Assembly: GCA_963828415.1 (NCBI GenBank)
Contig: CAWHEI010000003.1
Coordinates: 186,001-250,000, forward strand
Direction of reading: 5' to 3'
Source: Sva-07 sp963828415
GTDB taxonomy: Bacteria; Actinomycetota; Acidimicrobiia; Acidimicrobiales; Ilumatobacteraceae
Length of the DNA: 64,000 bases
Shown here piece after piece: positions 46,197 through 54,797 of this stretch. Each line of letters opens with the position of its first letter. Position 1 is the stretch's first letter. A program made the translations under genes and the position numbers. The notes beneath the pieces were generated by a model that did no database searches, was not told the origin of the DNA, and was given only the letters and a program-made list of their open reading frames with translations.

Positions 46197-47231
46197 ATGA
46201 CCGACGAGGCCCCCCGTCGCGCCCGGCGCGCCCGCATCGAGGACGTCGCCCAAGGCGCCAACGTGTCGGTGGCGACCGTCAGCCGAGCACTGCGGGGACT
46301 GCCGAACGTGGCTGCGTCGACGAGCGCCCGAGTCCATGCGGTCGCGCTGGAACTCGACTACCAGCCCGACCCGATCGCGTCTCGGCTGGCGGCGGGCCAC
46401 ACGCGCACCATCATCGTGGTGGTTCCCCACCTCGCAAGTTGGTACTTCTCCACGGTCGTCGCCGGCGCCGAGGCCGTGTGCAACGAAGCGGGCTACGACT
46501 TCCTGGTCACCGGGGTCGGCGACCTCCAGGAGTGCGCCCGGATCCTCGACGACTCCTACCGGATCGAACGCCGCACCGACGGCATCGTCCTCGTGAACAT
46601 CCCCGCGACCGACGAGCAGGCTCGCTCACTTCGCGAACGCGGCGTCGCGCTGTCGACGGTCGGCACCCACGTTTCCGGAGCACCTTCGGTGTTCGTCGAC
46701 GACGTCGGCGTGGGCACGATGGCCGCTCGGATCCTCGTCGAACTGGGACACCGACGCATCGGCCTGATCAGCGGCAGCGGCGACGACCCGCTGAACTTCG
46801 AGGTCCCCAAGCTCCGCGAGCGCGGGTTCGTCGACGAGCTGGAATCGGTCGACATCACGCTGGATCCCACGCTCGTGGCAGGCGGGAACTTCAGCATCGA
46901 CGGCGGCCAGGAGGCGATGGCGTCGCTGCTCGACACTGCTGAGCCACCGACGGCCGTCTTCGCGATGTCCGACGAGATGGCCTTCGGCGCATTGTTGGAG
47001 CTCGATGCCCGCAACCTCGTGGCGGGCATCGACATCTCCGTGATCGGCGTCGACGATCACGAGTTCGCACGAGTGGTCGGCCTGTCGACGATTCGCCAAC
47101 TCGTCGCGTCGCAAGGTGCGGTGGCAGCCCGATCGCTCCTCTCTGCATTGCGCCGGGAGGAGGTCCCGTCGCGGCCGACGATCTCGCCGGTCGAGCTCGT
47201 CCTTCGCTCGACGACCGGCCCGCCGCGTTGA
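46197..47231 (+). CDS. LacI family regulator of the alpha-glucoside locus
   Basis: 344 residues. DNA-binding domain RIEDVAQGANVSVATVSRAL followed by hinge helix PIASRLAAGHT, then a periplasmic-binding-protein-like effector domain with VVVPHLASWYFS, GHRRIGLISG and VIGVDDHEFAR. Its operators are probably the two matching palindromes at 46102 and 47290, so it would repress the alpha-glucosidase gene and the importer and respond to an alpha-glucoside. Confidence 0.93.
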   Translation: MTDEAPRRARRARIEDVAQGANVSVATVSRALRGLPNVAASTSARVHAVALELDYQPDPIASRLAAGHTRTIIVVVPHLASWYFSTVVAGAEAVCNEAGYDFLVTGVGDLQECARILDDSYRIERRTDGIVLVNIPATDEQARSLRERGVALSTVGTHVSGAPSVFVDDVGVGTMAARILVELGHRRIGLISGSGDDPLNFEVPKLRERGFVDELESVDITLDPTLVAGGNFSIDGGQEAMASLLDTAEPPTAVFAMSDEMAFGALLELDARNLVAGIDISVIGVDDHEFARVVGLSTIRQLVASQGAVAARSLLSALRREEVPSRPTISPVELVLRSTTGPPR

Positions 47232-47289
47232 CCACGACCCGACGACGTCGGCGCGAAACGTCGCGATGCACTTGACCTGAGGGCGTCGG

Positions 47290-47306
47290 TGTGAAAGCGT
47301 TTACAT
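47290..47306 (+). promoter_or_regulatory. LacI-family operator upstream of aglE
   Basis: TGTGAAAGCGTTTACAT, the second copy of the LacI-type site, 46 bp before the aglE start. A TTTACA inside it (47300-47305) may be the -35 box, so binding would block polymerase. Confidence 0.8.
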
Positions 47307-47351
47307 TGCCGGAATGTTTCGGCGTACCACCAATTGAGGGGGAGGACCCAC

Positions 47352-48710
47352 ATGAACAAGCGCTGGCTGAAGCTGGCTGCGTTCCCGATTGCGCTCACAC
47401 TCGTCGCCGCCGCGTGCGGCAGCGATGACGACAGCTCGGGAAGCGACACCGGAAGCGAAACAACCGACGGCGGCGGCGGCGGCGAAGACTTCGCCGGTGC
47501 GACCATCACCGTGACCGGGCCCGAACGCGACGAATCCGAAGCCGGATCGATCCAGGAAGTCCTGGGCGCGTGGGGCGAGGAGAACGGCGTCGAAGTCACC
47601 TACACCGGTGACGCCGACTGGGAAGCCAACATCAACACGCAGGTGCAGGGTGGCAACCCGCCCGACATCTCGATCTTCCCGCAGCCGGGCAAGCTCGCCG
47701 ACTTCGCTCGCGCCGGCAACGTCGTTGCGTTGAGTGACGCAGCCGCTGCCGCCGCCCAGGAGAACTGGGACGAGTCGTGGAACGCGTTCGGAACCGTCGA
47801 CGGCACCCAGTACGGCGTGCCCGTCAAGGCCGACCTCAAGTCGCTCGTCTGGTACCAGCCAGCAGCATTCGAGGCCGCCGGGTACGAAGTACCCGAGACC
47901 TTCGACGAGTTCACTGCACTCGTCGATCAGATGACCGCCGACGGCGGCCCGAAGGCGCTCTGCGTCGGTATCGAGTCCGGCCAGGCGACCGGCTGGACCT
48001 TCACCGACTGGGTGGAGGACATGGTCCTGCGTCAGCACGGCGCCGACGTCTACGACCAGTGGGTCAACCACGACATTCCGTTCAACGACCCACAGATCGT
48101 GGAGTCGATGCAGACCGTCCTCGACCTGTGGGCCGATGAGAACGTCTACTCCAGCGGTGGCAACATCGCCGCCACAGCGTTCCAGGACAATGGCCAGCCG
48201 CTCGTCGACGGCGAGTGCTTCATGCACCGTCAGGCGTCGTTCTACTCGGCATTCTTCCCCGAAGGCACGGCCTACGCCGACGGCTCCGAGGGAGCGGTCG
48301 ACGTCTTCTACTTCCCGGACATCAACGGCGACAGGCCGGTCCTCGGTGCGGGCACGCTCGCCGCCGGGTTCAACGATGACCCGGCCACCATGGCGTTGCT
48401 CGAGTACATGTCGACCCCGGAGTACGCCGAGGCTCGTCAGCAAGCGCAGGCCGCACTCAAGGGTGGCGGCGCAGCGCTGTCGGGCTTCCTGTCCGCAGCC
48501 AAGGGCCAGGACCCGTCGGTGTACCAGCCGCTGGAGCAGTCGTTCCTCGACATCCTGGCGACTTCGGCGATCGTCCGCTTCGACGCCTCTGACCTGATGC
48601 CCGCCGACGTCGGCGCCGGCACGTTCTGGTCCGAGGGCACCTCGGCAGTGACCGGTGCGATCACCGCACAGGAAGCAGCCGACGCCATCGAAGCGTCATG
48701 GCCGAGCTGA
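47352..48710 (+). CDS. aglE: Alpha-glucoside ABC transporter, substrate-binding lipoprotein (AglE-like)
   Basis: 452 residues from ATG 47352 with GGGGGAGG upstream. Lipoprotein signal with lipobox VAAACGSDDD, a Ser/Gly linker, then a type I sugar-binding fold. Segments ISIFPQPGKLADFA, VKADLKSLVWYQP, TGWTFTDWVEDMVLR, CFMHRQASFYSAFFPEGT, VLGAGTLAAGF and RFDASDLMPADVGAGTFW match the AglE subfamily closely. It delivers alpha-glucosides, or a related glucoside, to the two permeases that follow. A strong terminator 39 bp downstream separates it from aglF. Confidence 0.92.
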   Translation: MNKRWLKLAAFPIALTLVAAACGSDDDSSGSDTGSETTDGGGGGEDFAGATITVTGPERDESEAGSIQEVLGAWGEENGVEVTYTGDADWEANINTQVQGGNPPDISIFPQPGKLADFARAGNVVALSDAAAAAAQENWDESWNAFGTVDGTQYGVPVKADLKSLVWYQPAAFEAAGYEVPETFDEFTALVDQMTADGGPKALCVGIESGQATGWTFTDWVEDMVLRQHGADVYDQWVNHDIPFNDPQIVESMQTVLDLWADENVYSSGGNIAATAFQDNGQPLVDGECFMHRQASFYSAFFPEGTAYADGSEGAVDVFYFPDINGDRPVLGAGTLAAGFNDDPATMALLEYMSTPEYAEARQQAQAALKGGGAALSGFLSAAKGQDPSVYQPLEQSFLDILATSAIVRFDASDLMPADVGAGTFWSEGTSAVTGAITAQEAADAIEASWPS

Positions 48711-48723
48711 ACAACAATGAAGT

Positions 48724-48741
48724 GATCACCGCACGGTGATC
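48724..48741 (+). other. Small hairpin after aglE
   Basis: GATCACCG / CGGTGATC with a 2-nt loop, 13 bp past the aglE stop and just before the terminator. It may protect the 3' end of the aglE mRNA. Confidence 0.55.
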
Positions 48742-48748
48742 TTCGATC

Positions 48749-48790
48749 CGGGGCACCGGCACTATGGTGCCGGTGCCCCGTTTCGTTTTT
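48749..48790 (+). terminator. Intrinsic terminator between aglE and aglF
   Basis: 14-bp perfect stem (CGGGGCACCGGCAC at 48749-48762 with its complement at 48767-48780), TATG loop, and a TTTCGTTTTT tail. It ends 38 bp before aglF. This is a textbook terminator and would let the binding protein be made in excess over the permeases, with read-through for the rest of the operon. Confidence 0.93.
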
Positions 48791-48828
48791 CCGTACACGG
48801 ACCGAGGGCGTCCAGGGGGTAATGGTTC

Positions 48829-50730
48829 ATGGGGAAGATCATCTCGACACTCGTCACCGTCGTCGTCGCCGTCGGCGTGTTCGGCGGACTGTGGGTTGCG
48901 CTCAACCTACTGTTCAACCAGGTCAGATACCGCTGGACACGCTTCAGCACCCTGGCATTCGGCACCGTCGGTTTCCTGATCGGCGTCGTGCTCTCCGGCA
49001 ACCAGTTGACCATCGGATCGGGCGGGAGCTTTCTGCGATGGGTGTGGCTGCCGATCGCGATCGGCGCCGTCTGTGCAGCGGTCGGATTCGCTCTCGCCAT
49101 CACCGACGACCCTCGTCGTCGAATGATGATCGGCACCGCGTCCGGCGCCGCGCTCGGTGCCGGTATCGGAGCCTTGATGCGCTCGGACTACTGGCCGAGC
49201 ATCGAGATCGGACCGCTCGTCGGCTTCGTCGTCGGCTGGGTCGTCGTCGGCGTGGTGCTCGCCCGACTCTTCCACGGCCACCTGCTCAACGGCGCCATCC
49301 TCGGTGGTGCAATCGGCTGGATCTGGGGCGCGTGGCTGGCCAGCGACCTCGGTGGCGGCTCGGTCGTCGAGTCGATCATCGCCACGGTCGTCCCGTTCAC
49401 GCTGATCGGCGTGCGCCTCGGCCGCGCCACGAACCCCTCCCCGGCCAAGCGCGCCAGCATCGACAACAGCTCGCGTGCGGTCATCTTCCTCGGACCGGCG
49501 CTGCTGTTCATCTTCGTCACGCTCGTCGTGCCGACGCTGCGCACGATGTACCTGTCGTTGTTCGACCGCAGCGGCGACGCATGGGTCGGCCTCGAGAACT
49601 ACCAAGCGACGTTCTCCGACCCGAACACATGGGACGCCTCGGGCTTCTCCAACTTCTTCACGAGCCGCCTCTTCTTCATCGGGATGTTCCTGCTGATCGT
49701 GGCGCTCTTCACGGGCATCCGGATGAAGCGTCAGACCGGACGGGCCGTCGAACTCGGCAATCCCACCGCGGCGCCGCTGATCGTCGGCGGGCTCCTGCTC
49801 GCGTTCGCGCTCTTCACTGCGCTGCGCGGCACCATCGTCAACAACCTGTGGTGGGTCGTCACGGTCACGTGCGCCTCGACCGCTCTCGGCCTCGCCGTTG
49901 CCGTGCTCGCCGACAACCGACGCGGCGAGAAGTTCGCCAAGTCGATCATCTTCATGCCGATGGCCATCTCGCTCGTCGGGGCGGCGATCATCTGGCGCTT
50001 CATGTACCAGTCGCGCGACGTCAGCCAGAACCAAACCGGTGTGCTCAACGCGGTCTGGGTGGGCCTCGGCAGGCTCAGCACCGGCAGCGGTTGGCCGACG
50101 ATCATCGTCGCCGTACTCGCCGGCGTCCTGCTGGTGTCGCTGATCATCGTCGTGGCTCGATACTTCGTCCGCCAGCAGTACGCGAAGGCGGTCGTGCCTG
50201 GTGTGCTCGCAATCTTCGTCGGCTGGTTCTTCTTCCGCTACATCGGTTCCGGTGTCGGCGGCTACACGACGACGGCGAGCGGCGAGATCGTGCCGGAGAC
50301 CGTCTTCTTCCTCCAGGAGATCCCCTACAACAGCTTCTGGCTGATGGTGATCCTGATCTGGATCCAGGTCGGCTTCTCGATGGTCATCCTGTCCGCAGCG
50401 ATCAAGGCGGTGCCCGACGAACTGATCGAGGCCGCCCGAATCGACGGGGCAACCACGTCGCAGATCTTCTGGAGGGTCACGCTGCCACAGATCGCCACCA
50501 CGATCGGCGTCGTGGTCACCACCCTCATCGTGCTGGTGATGAAGGTGTTCGACATCGTGAAGGTCACCACGAATGGCCAGTTCGGCAGCCAGGTGCTCGC
50601 CAACGACATGTACCAGCGAGCCTTCAGCAACTTCGACATCGGACGAGGTGCCGCTCTTGCGGTGATCCTGTTCATCGCCGTCTTGCCGGTCATGTACCTC
50701 AACATCCGCCGCACACAGCAGGAGAGCTGA
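48829..50730 (+). CDS. aglF: ABC sugar permease AglF-like, with a long N-terminal membrane extension
   Basis: 633 residues, about twice the usual 300. Residues 1-205 contain about six hydrophobic Gly/Ala-rich helices unlike the permease fold. Residues from about 215 (AVIFLGPALLFIFVTLVVP) begin the normal MalF-type domain, itself enlarged by extra helices near residue 295 and a helix pair near residue 445. The cytoplasmic EAA loop ELIEAARIDGATTSQIFWRVTLP is intact, so it should couple to an ABC ATPase. The start GGGGGTAA...ATG region has a weak ribosome-binding site. It is followed by aglG with 1 bp between stop and start. Confidence 0.88.
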   Translation: MGKIISTLVTVVVAVGVFGGLWVALNLLFNQVRYRWTRFSTLAFGTVGFLIGVVLSGNQLTIGSGGSFLRWVWLPIAIGAVCAAVGFALAITDDPRRRMMIGTASGAALGAGIGALMRSDYWPSIEIGPLVGFVVGWVVVGVVLARLFHGHLLNGAILGGAIGWIWGAWLASDLGGGSVVESIIATVVPFTLIGVRLGRATNPSPAKRASIDNSSRAVIFLGPALLFIFVTLVVPTLRTMYLSLFDRSGDAWVGLENYQATFSDPNTWDASGFSNFFTSRLFFIGMFLLIVALFTGIRMKRQTGRAVELGNPTAAPLIVGGLLLAFALFTALRGTIVNNLWWVVTVTCASTALGLAVAVLADNRRGEKFAKSIIFMPMAISLVGAAIIWRFMYQSRDVSQNQTGVLNAVWVGLGRLSTGSGWPTIIVAVLAGVLLVSLIIVVARYFVRQQYAKAVVPGVLAIFVGWFFFRYIGSGVGGYTTTASGEIVPETVFFLQEIPYNSFWLMVILIWIQVGFSMVILSAAIKAVPDELIEAARIDGATTSQIFWRVTLPQIATTIGVVVTTLIVLVMKVFDIVKVTTNGQFGSQVLANDMYQRAFSNFDIGRGAALAVILFIAVLPVMYLNIRRTQQES

Positions 50731-50731
50731 G

Positions 50732-51746
50732 ATGAACACACCGATCATCGCCGATCCCAACAGCTCCTTCGATCCGATCCACGGCGTGTCCGCCCACGAT
50801 GTGATGGGCGACGAACACGGTCAGAAGCCGGGCGTGGGCGGGCGCATCTACGGCCTGCTGCGCGGTATCCCGGCGTGGGTTCTGTGGCTGATCGTGATCA
50901 TCTGGAGCATCCCCACCATCGGGTTGTTCGTCAACTCGTTCCGACCTCGCGACCTGCAACGCGTCGTCGGGCTGGTGGACCGTGTTCCAGGAGCCGAGCC
51001 AGTTCACGCTCGAGAACTACGAGACGGTCCTCAGCGCATCCGCCACAGCATCGCTGACCGACTCGCTGCTCAACTCGTTCGCAATCGCCATCCCGGCCAC
51101 GATCATTCCGATCGCGATGGCGGCGTTCGCGGCCTATGCCTTTGCCTGGATCGACTTCAAGGGTCGCAAGTGGTTGTTCATCGCCACGGTGTCGCTGCTC
51201 GCGATCCCGCTGCAGGTGGCGCTCATCCCGCTGCTGCAGCTGTACGTCGGTGGCGCCCACCTGACGTTCCCGCTGATCGACAAGACGATCACGCTGATCC
51301 CCGACTTCGACCTGGCAGGCACGACGACAGCGGTGTGGCTGACCCATGCCGGCTTTGCCCTGCCATTCGCCATCTTCCTGCTGCACAACTACATCTCGCA
51401 GCTTCCCAAGGACCTGTTCGAGGCCGCACGCATCGACGGCGCCGACCACTTCACGATCTTCTGGCGGTTGATCCTGCCGCTGTCGGTGCCCGCGCTTGCT
51501 GCGTTCGCGATCTTCCAGTTCCTCTGGACGTGGAACGATTACCTGATCGCGAACACGATGGCGGGGTCGAACCCCGACGCCACACCCACGACGATCCGCA
51601 TCGCCAACCTCGCCGGCGACTTCGGCCGCAACGAACACCTCCTGCCGGCCGCAGGCTTCGTCCAGGCGTTCGTGCCGATCGTGGTGTTCTTCGCGCTGCA
51701 GCGGTACTTCGTGCGCGGCCTGCTGGCCGGCTCGGTGAAGGGCTGA
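50732..51746 (+). CDS. aglG: ABC sugar permease AglG-like, split by an apparent frameshift
   Basis: The frame from ATG 50732 encodes the N-terminus (WVLWLIVIIWSIPTIGLFVN, then SFRPRDLQ). The next frame continues NASSGWWTVFQEPSQFTLE to a stop at 51746. They join with one extra base at about 50954-50961. The joined protein of about 337 residues has six helices and the EAA loop FEAARIDGADHFTIFWRLILP, and the SGWWT segment at the junction is typical of AglG. The coherent join argues for a sequence error or very recent mutation rather than old decay. Confidence 0.85.
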
Positions 51747-51795
51747 CGCTGGGCGGCCCGCCGAGGCTCCCAGCGCCGAGCACTAGGTTGGCCGC

Positions 51796-52695
51796 ATGAG
51801 CCTCGTCAATCGTGAACCCCGCACGCTGGGATCGTTGCCGCCCGTCGGGCCGCTGTCGTTCGGCCTGTGGCGTTACACGAATCCCGACGTCGTGGCGGCG
51901 CAGGGACTGCTGGAGACCGCCCTCGACGCCGGCATGAACCTCGTCGACAACGCCGACGTGTACGGGTTCGACTGGGGCGGGACCGGCTTCGGACGAGTCG
52001 AGGAGATCCTCGGCAGCGTGCTGGCGGTCGCACCCGGACTGCGTGAGCGGATGGTGCTGGCCACCAAGGGCGGGATCATGCCACCGATCCCGTACGACTC
52101 GTCGCCGACGTACCTGCGCTCGGCCTGCGAGGCATCGTTGCGCCGAATGAACGTCGAGGTGATCGACCTCTACCAGATCCACCGCCCGGACCTCCTCGCC
52201 CACCCGTCCGACGTCGCCGCCACGCTCAGCGCGTTGCGCGACGAGGGCAAGATCCGCGAGGTCGGCGTGTCGAACCACACACCGGCGCAGGTCGCCGCAC
52301 TCGCCGCGCACCTCCCGTTCCCGATCGTGTCGAACCAGCCCGAGTTCTCCGCGCTGCACCTCGACCCGATGCGCGACGGCACGTTCGACGCCTGCATGGG
52401 CGCCGGCACGGTGCCGCTCGTCTGGAGCCCACTCGGCGGCGGACGCCTGGCCACCGGCGACGACGTCCGACCCGAACTCCTCGAGGTGCTCGATCGCCTC
52501 GCCGAGCGTGAGGGCGTCGATCGGGCCACGCTCGCGATCGCCTTCGTGCTGGCACACCCTGCGGCACCGGTGGCGATCGTCGGCTCGCAGAACCCCGAAC
52601 GGATCAGCGGCACCACCGCCGCACTCGACGTCGAGCTCACCCGCTCCGACGTGTACGCCATCATCCAGGCTTCGGAAGGAGTCCCCCTGCCATGA
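51796..52695 (+). CDS. Aldo/keto reductase (SmoB-like)
   Basis: 299-residue NAD(P)H-dependent reductase in a TIM-barrel fold. Catalytic residues of the AKR family: Asp/Tyr in NLVDNADVYGF, Lys in VLATKGGIM, His in YQIHRPDLLAHP. WSPLGGGRL and the C-terminal cofactor region VGSQNPERI are also present. The IHRPD/WSPLGGGRL pattern is that of the group containing SmoB, which reduces 6-dehydroglucose to glucose in sulfoquinovose breakdown. It lies 49 bp after aglG and overlaps the monooxygenase gene by 4 bp, so a linked role is likely. SmoB identity is inference. Confidence 0.85.
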   Translation: MSLVNREPRTLGSLPPVGPLSFGLWRYTNPDVVAAQGLLETALDAGMNLVDNADVYGFDWGGTGFGRVEEILGSVLAVAPGLRERMVLATKGGIMPPIPYDSSPTYLRSACEASLRRMNVEVIDLYQIHRPDLLAHPSDVAATLSALRDEGKIREVGVSNHTPAQVAALAAHLPFPIVSNQPEFSALHLDPMRDGTFDACMGAGTVPLVWSPLGGGRLATGDDVRPELLEVLDRLAEREGVDRATLAIAFVLAHPAAPVAIVGSQNPERISGTTAALDVELTRSDVYAIIQASEGVPLP

Positions 52696-53786
52696 GCAGC
52701 ATCGACCGACCCGACGTTCCCGAGATCTCGTGGTTCAGCGCCCTGTGCGACGACGACTACGAGTTCCTCGGCGTGCCCGACCCGACCTTGGCGAGCAGTT
52801 GGGAGCACTGCTCCGACATCGTGCGCACCGCCGACCGCAATGGCTTCGACAACGTCTTGCTGCCGTCCGGATACACGCTCGGCATCGACTCGACGGCATT
52901 CGCCGCAGCGATCGCCACGCACACCGAGCAGATCAACCTGCTGCTGGCCGTGCGGATGGGCGAGATGTGGTTGCCGCAACTCGCACGGCAGCTCGCATCG
53001 ATCGACCAGTTCGCAGCCGGCCGTCTGTGCATCAACATCATCTCCTCCGACATTCCCGGCGAGGAGTTGGAGTCGTCGCCGCGCTACCAGCGCACCCGTG
53101 AATGGATGCAGACGCTGCGCCAGCTGCTCAACGGTGAGTCGATCGACGTGCACGGCGAGTTCGTCGAACTCACCCTCGACCCGCCACGAGCGTCGACCGT
53201 GTCGGGGACGTGTCCACCGATGTACTTCGGCGGTTTCTCCCCGGCCGCGAAGGACGTCGCCGCCGCCGAAGCCGACGTGTTCCTCACGTGGCCCGACACC
53301 GTCGCCAACGTCGCCACCACCGTCGACGAGATGACCGCCCTGGCAGCAGACCGCTACGACCGGTCGCTCGTGTACGGCCTACGCGCCCACATGATCGTCC
53401 GCGAGACCGAGGCCGAAGCTCGCGCCGCGGCCGAGCGGCTCGTCTCGCGCCTCGACGCCGACACCGGCGACGCCATCCGCAACAAGTCGCTCGATGCGGC
53501 CTCGGTCGGCGTGCAGCGCCAGGCCTCGCTGCGCGAATCGGCGGCCGACGACGGGTTCGTCGAGGAGGCGCTGTGGACCGGCGTCGGGCGAGCACGTAGC
53601 GGCGCTGGCGCGGCCATCGTCGGCGACCCCGATCAAGTGGTCGCCAAGCTGCGCGCCTACCAGGACGCCGGCATCGGCGCGTTCATCCTGTCCGGCTACA
53701 CCCACATCGCCGAATGCGACCTGGTCGCCGAGCACGTGCTGCCACGCCTCGACCACGCCGCGCTCAAGCCGCGCTGGACGCCCTGA
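52692..53786 (+). CDS. FMNH2-dependent sulfonate monooxygenase (SsuD/SmoC-like)
   Basis: 364 residues, bacterial luciferase-like TIM barrel. Diagnostic SsuD-family blocks are present: PPMYFGGFSPAAKDVAAAEAD followed by VFLTWPDT, GLRAHMIVRET, EALWTGVGRARSGAGAAIVGD and FILSGYTHIAECDLV. SsuD enzymes oxidise a C-SO3 bond with O2 and FMNH2, releasing sulfite and an aldehyde; SmoC does this on sulfoquinovose. A flavin reductase is needed and is not in the window. Flanked by a SmoB-like reductase and a YeiH-type exporter behind a sugar importer, which argues for a sulfosugar rather than an alkanesulfonate. Confidence 0.88.
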   Translation: MSSIDRPDVPEISWFSALCDDDYEFLGVPDPTLASSWEHCSDIVRTADRNGFDNVLLPSGYTLGIDSTAFAAAIATHTEQINLLLAVRMGEMWLPQLARQLASIDQFAAGRLCINIISSDIPGEELESSPRYQRTREWMQTLRQLLNGESIDVHGEFVELTLDPPRASTVSGTCPPMYFGGFSPAAKDVAAAEADVFLTWPDTVANVATTVDEMTALAADRYDRSLVYGLRAHMIVRETEAEARAAAERLVSRLDADTGDAIRNKSLDAASVGVQRQASLRESAADDGFVEEALWTGVGRARSGAGAAIVGDPDQVVAKLRAYQDAGIGAFILSGYTHIAECDLVAEHVLPRLDHAALKPRWTP

Positions 53787-53803
53787 GCGAGACGACGCTC
53801 AGG
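53782..53803 (+). other. Hairpin spanning the monooxygenase stop codon
   Basis: CCTGAGCG (53782-53789) pairs with CGCTCAGG (53796-53803) around a 6-nt loop. The TGA of the monooxygenase is in the left arm and the exporter GTG is 10 bp beyond. It may set the relative output of the two genes. Confidence 0.6.
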
Positions 53804-53812
53804 GCCCGAAAC

Positions 53813-54790
53813 GTGCGAATCTGGCGAGCGCTCGGCCTGATCGCCGCGGGCACGATTGCTGCCACCGCGATCGGTGAGCTCGATCGGGCGCCGTCGCCGA
53901 TAGCGGTCGCCATGCTCCTCGGGCTCCTCGCATCACCGTTCGTCCATCTCGACGAATCGAGTCCCGTCCCCCGGATCGGCCGCTTCGCGCTGCGCACCGG
54001 CGTCGTGCTGCTCGGCTTCAGGATCACGCTCGACGAGATCGCCGGGTTGGGAGCGGCCACGCTGATCATGGCGGTCGTGGTGTCGGTGTCGGTACTGGCG
54101 GCAACCGTCTGGATCGGCCGCCGCACCGCGGTCGGGCGCGAACTCGCCACACTGCTCGGCGTCGGCTCGGCGATCTGCGGTGCGTCGGCAGTCGCCGCCG
54201 CTGGAACCACGATCGAATCGTCCGACGAGGAGACGGCCTACGCCATCGCCACGGTCACCCTGATCGGCACCGTCGCCACGTTCGCGCTTCCCGCCGTCGG
54301 TTCGTGGGTCGGCCTGGGCGATCGCGATCTCGGCATCTGGATCGGGATGATGGTCCACGACGTCGGCCAGGTGGTGGCGGCGTCGACGACCGTCGGCGAC
54401 GTGGCGCTCACCGCCGCCGTGCCCGTCAAACTCGTGCGGGTACTGCTCCTCGTGCCGGTGCTGACGGTCCTGGCCCGCAGCAGCCTCGCACCCCAACAGC
54501 CACCCGAGGCCGAGCAGCCGGGCGTTGTCCATCGAGTGCGCACGTTGGTGCCCGGCTTCCTCGCGCTGTTCATCGTGGCGAGCATCATCAGTTCGACCGG
54601 CGTGATCCCCGACCGGTTCGCAGCGCTGGCGGCAGATGTCGAGAAGGTCCTGTTCACGGCGGCCCTGTTCGCCATCGGTGTGTCGGTGCACGCTCCCACG
54701 CTTCGCAGGATCGGGCCACGACCAGCGTTGATCAGCGCCTTGATCTGGGCGGCCGCGTGCGCGGCCACACTGGTGATCCTGCGGGCGTGA
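53813..54790 (+). CDS. YeiH/UPF0324 family membrane protein, putative sulfate/sulfite exporter
   Basis: About 325 residues from GTG 53813, roughly ten membrane helices. Family segments: LRTGVVLLGFRITLDEI, LLGVGSAICGASAVAAA, MMVHDVGQVVAAS and FLALFIVASIISSTGVIP. Members of this family are proposed exporters of sulfate or sulfite and are found beside sulfonate-degradation genes, which fits the preceding SsuD-like gene. The gap to the monooxygenase gene is 26 bp. Convergent with the ABC ATPase gene, only 7 bp apart. Confidence 0.87.
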   Translation: MRIWRALGLIAAGTIAATAIGELDRAPSPIAVAMLLGLLASPFVHLDESSPVPRIGRFALRTGVVLLGFRITLDEIAGLGAATLIMAVVVSVSVLAATVWIGRRTAVGRELATLLGVGSAICGASAVAAAGTTIESSDEETAYAIATVTLIGTVATFALPAVGSWVGLGDRDLGIWIGMMVHDVGQVVAASTTVGDVALTAAVPVKLVRVLLLVPVLTVLARSSLAPQQPPEAEQPGVVHRVRTLVPGFLALFIVASIISSTGVIPDRFAALAADVEKVLFTAALFAIGVSVHAPTLRRIGPRPALISALIWAAACAATLVILRA

Positions 54791-54797
54791 CCGGCGG

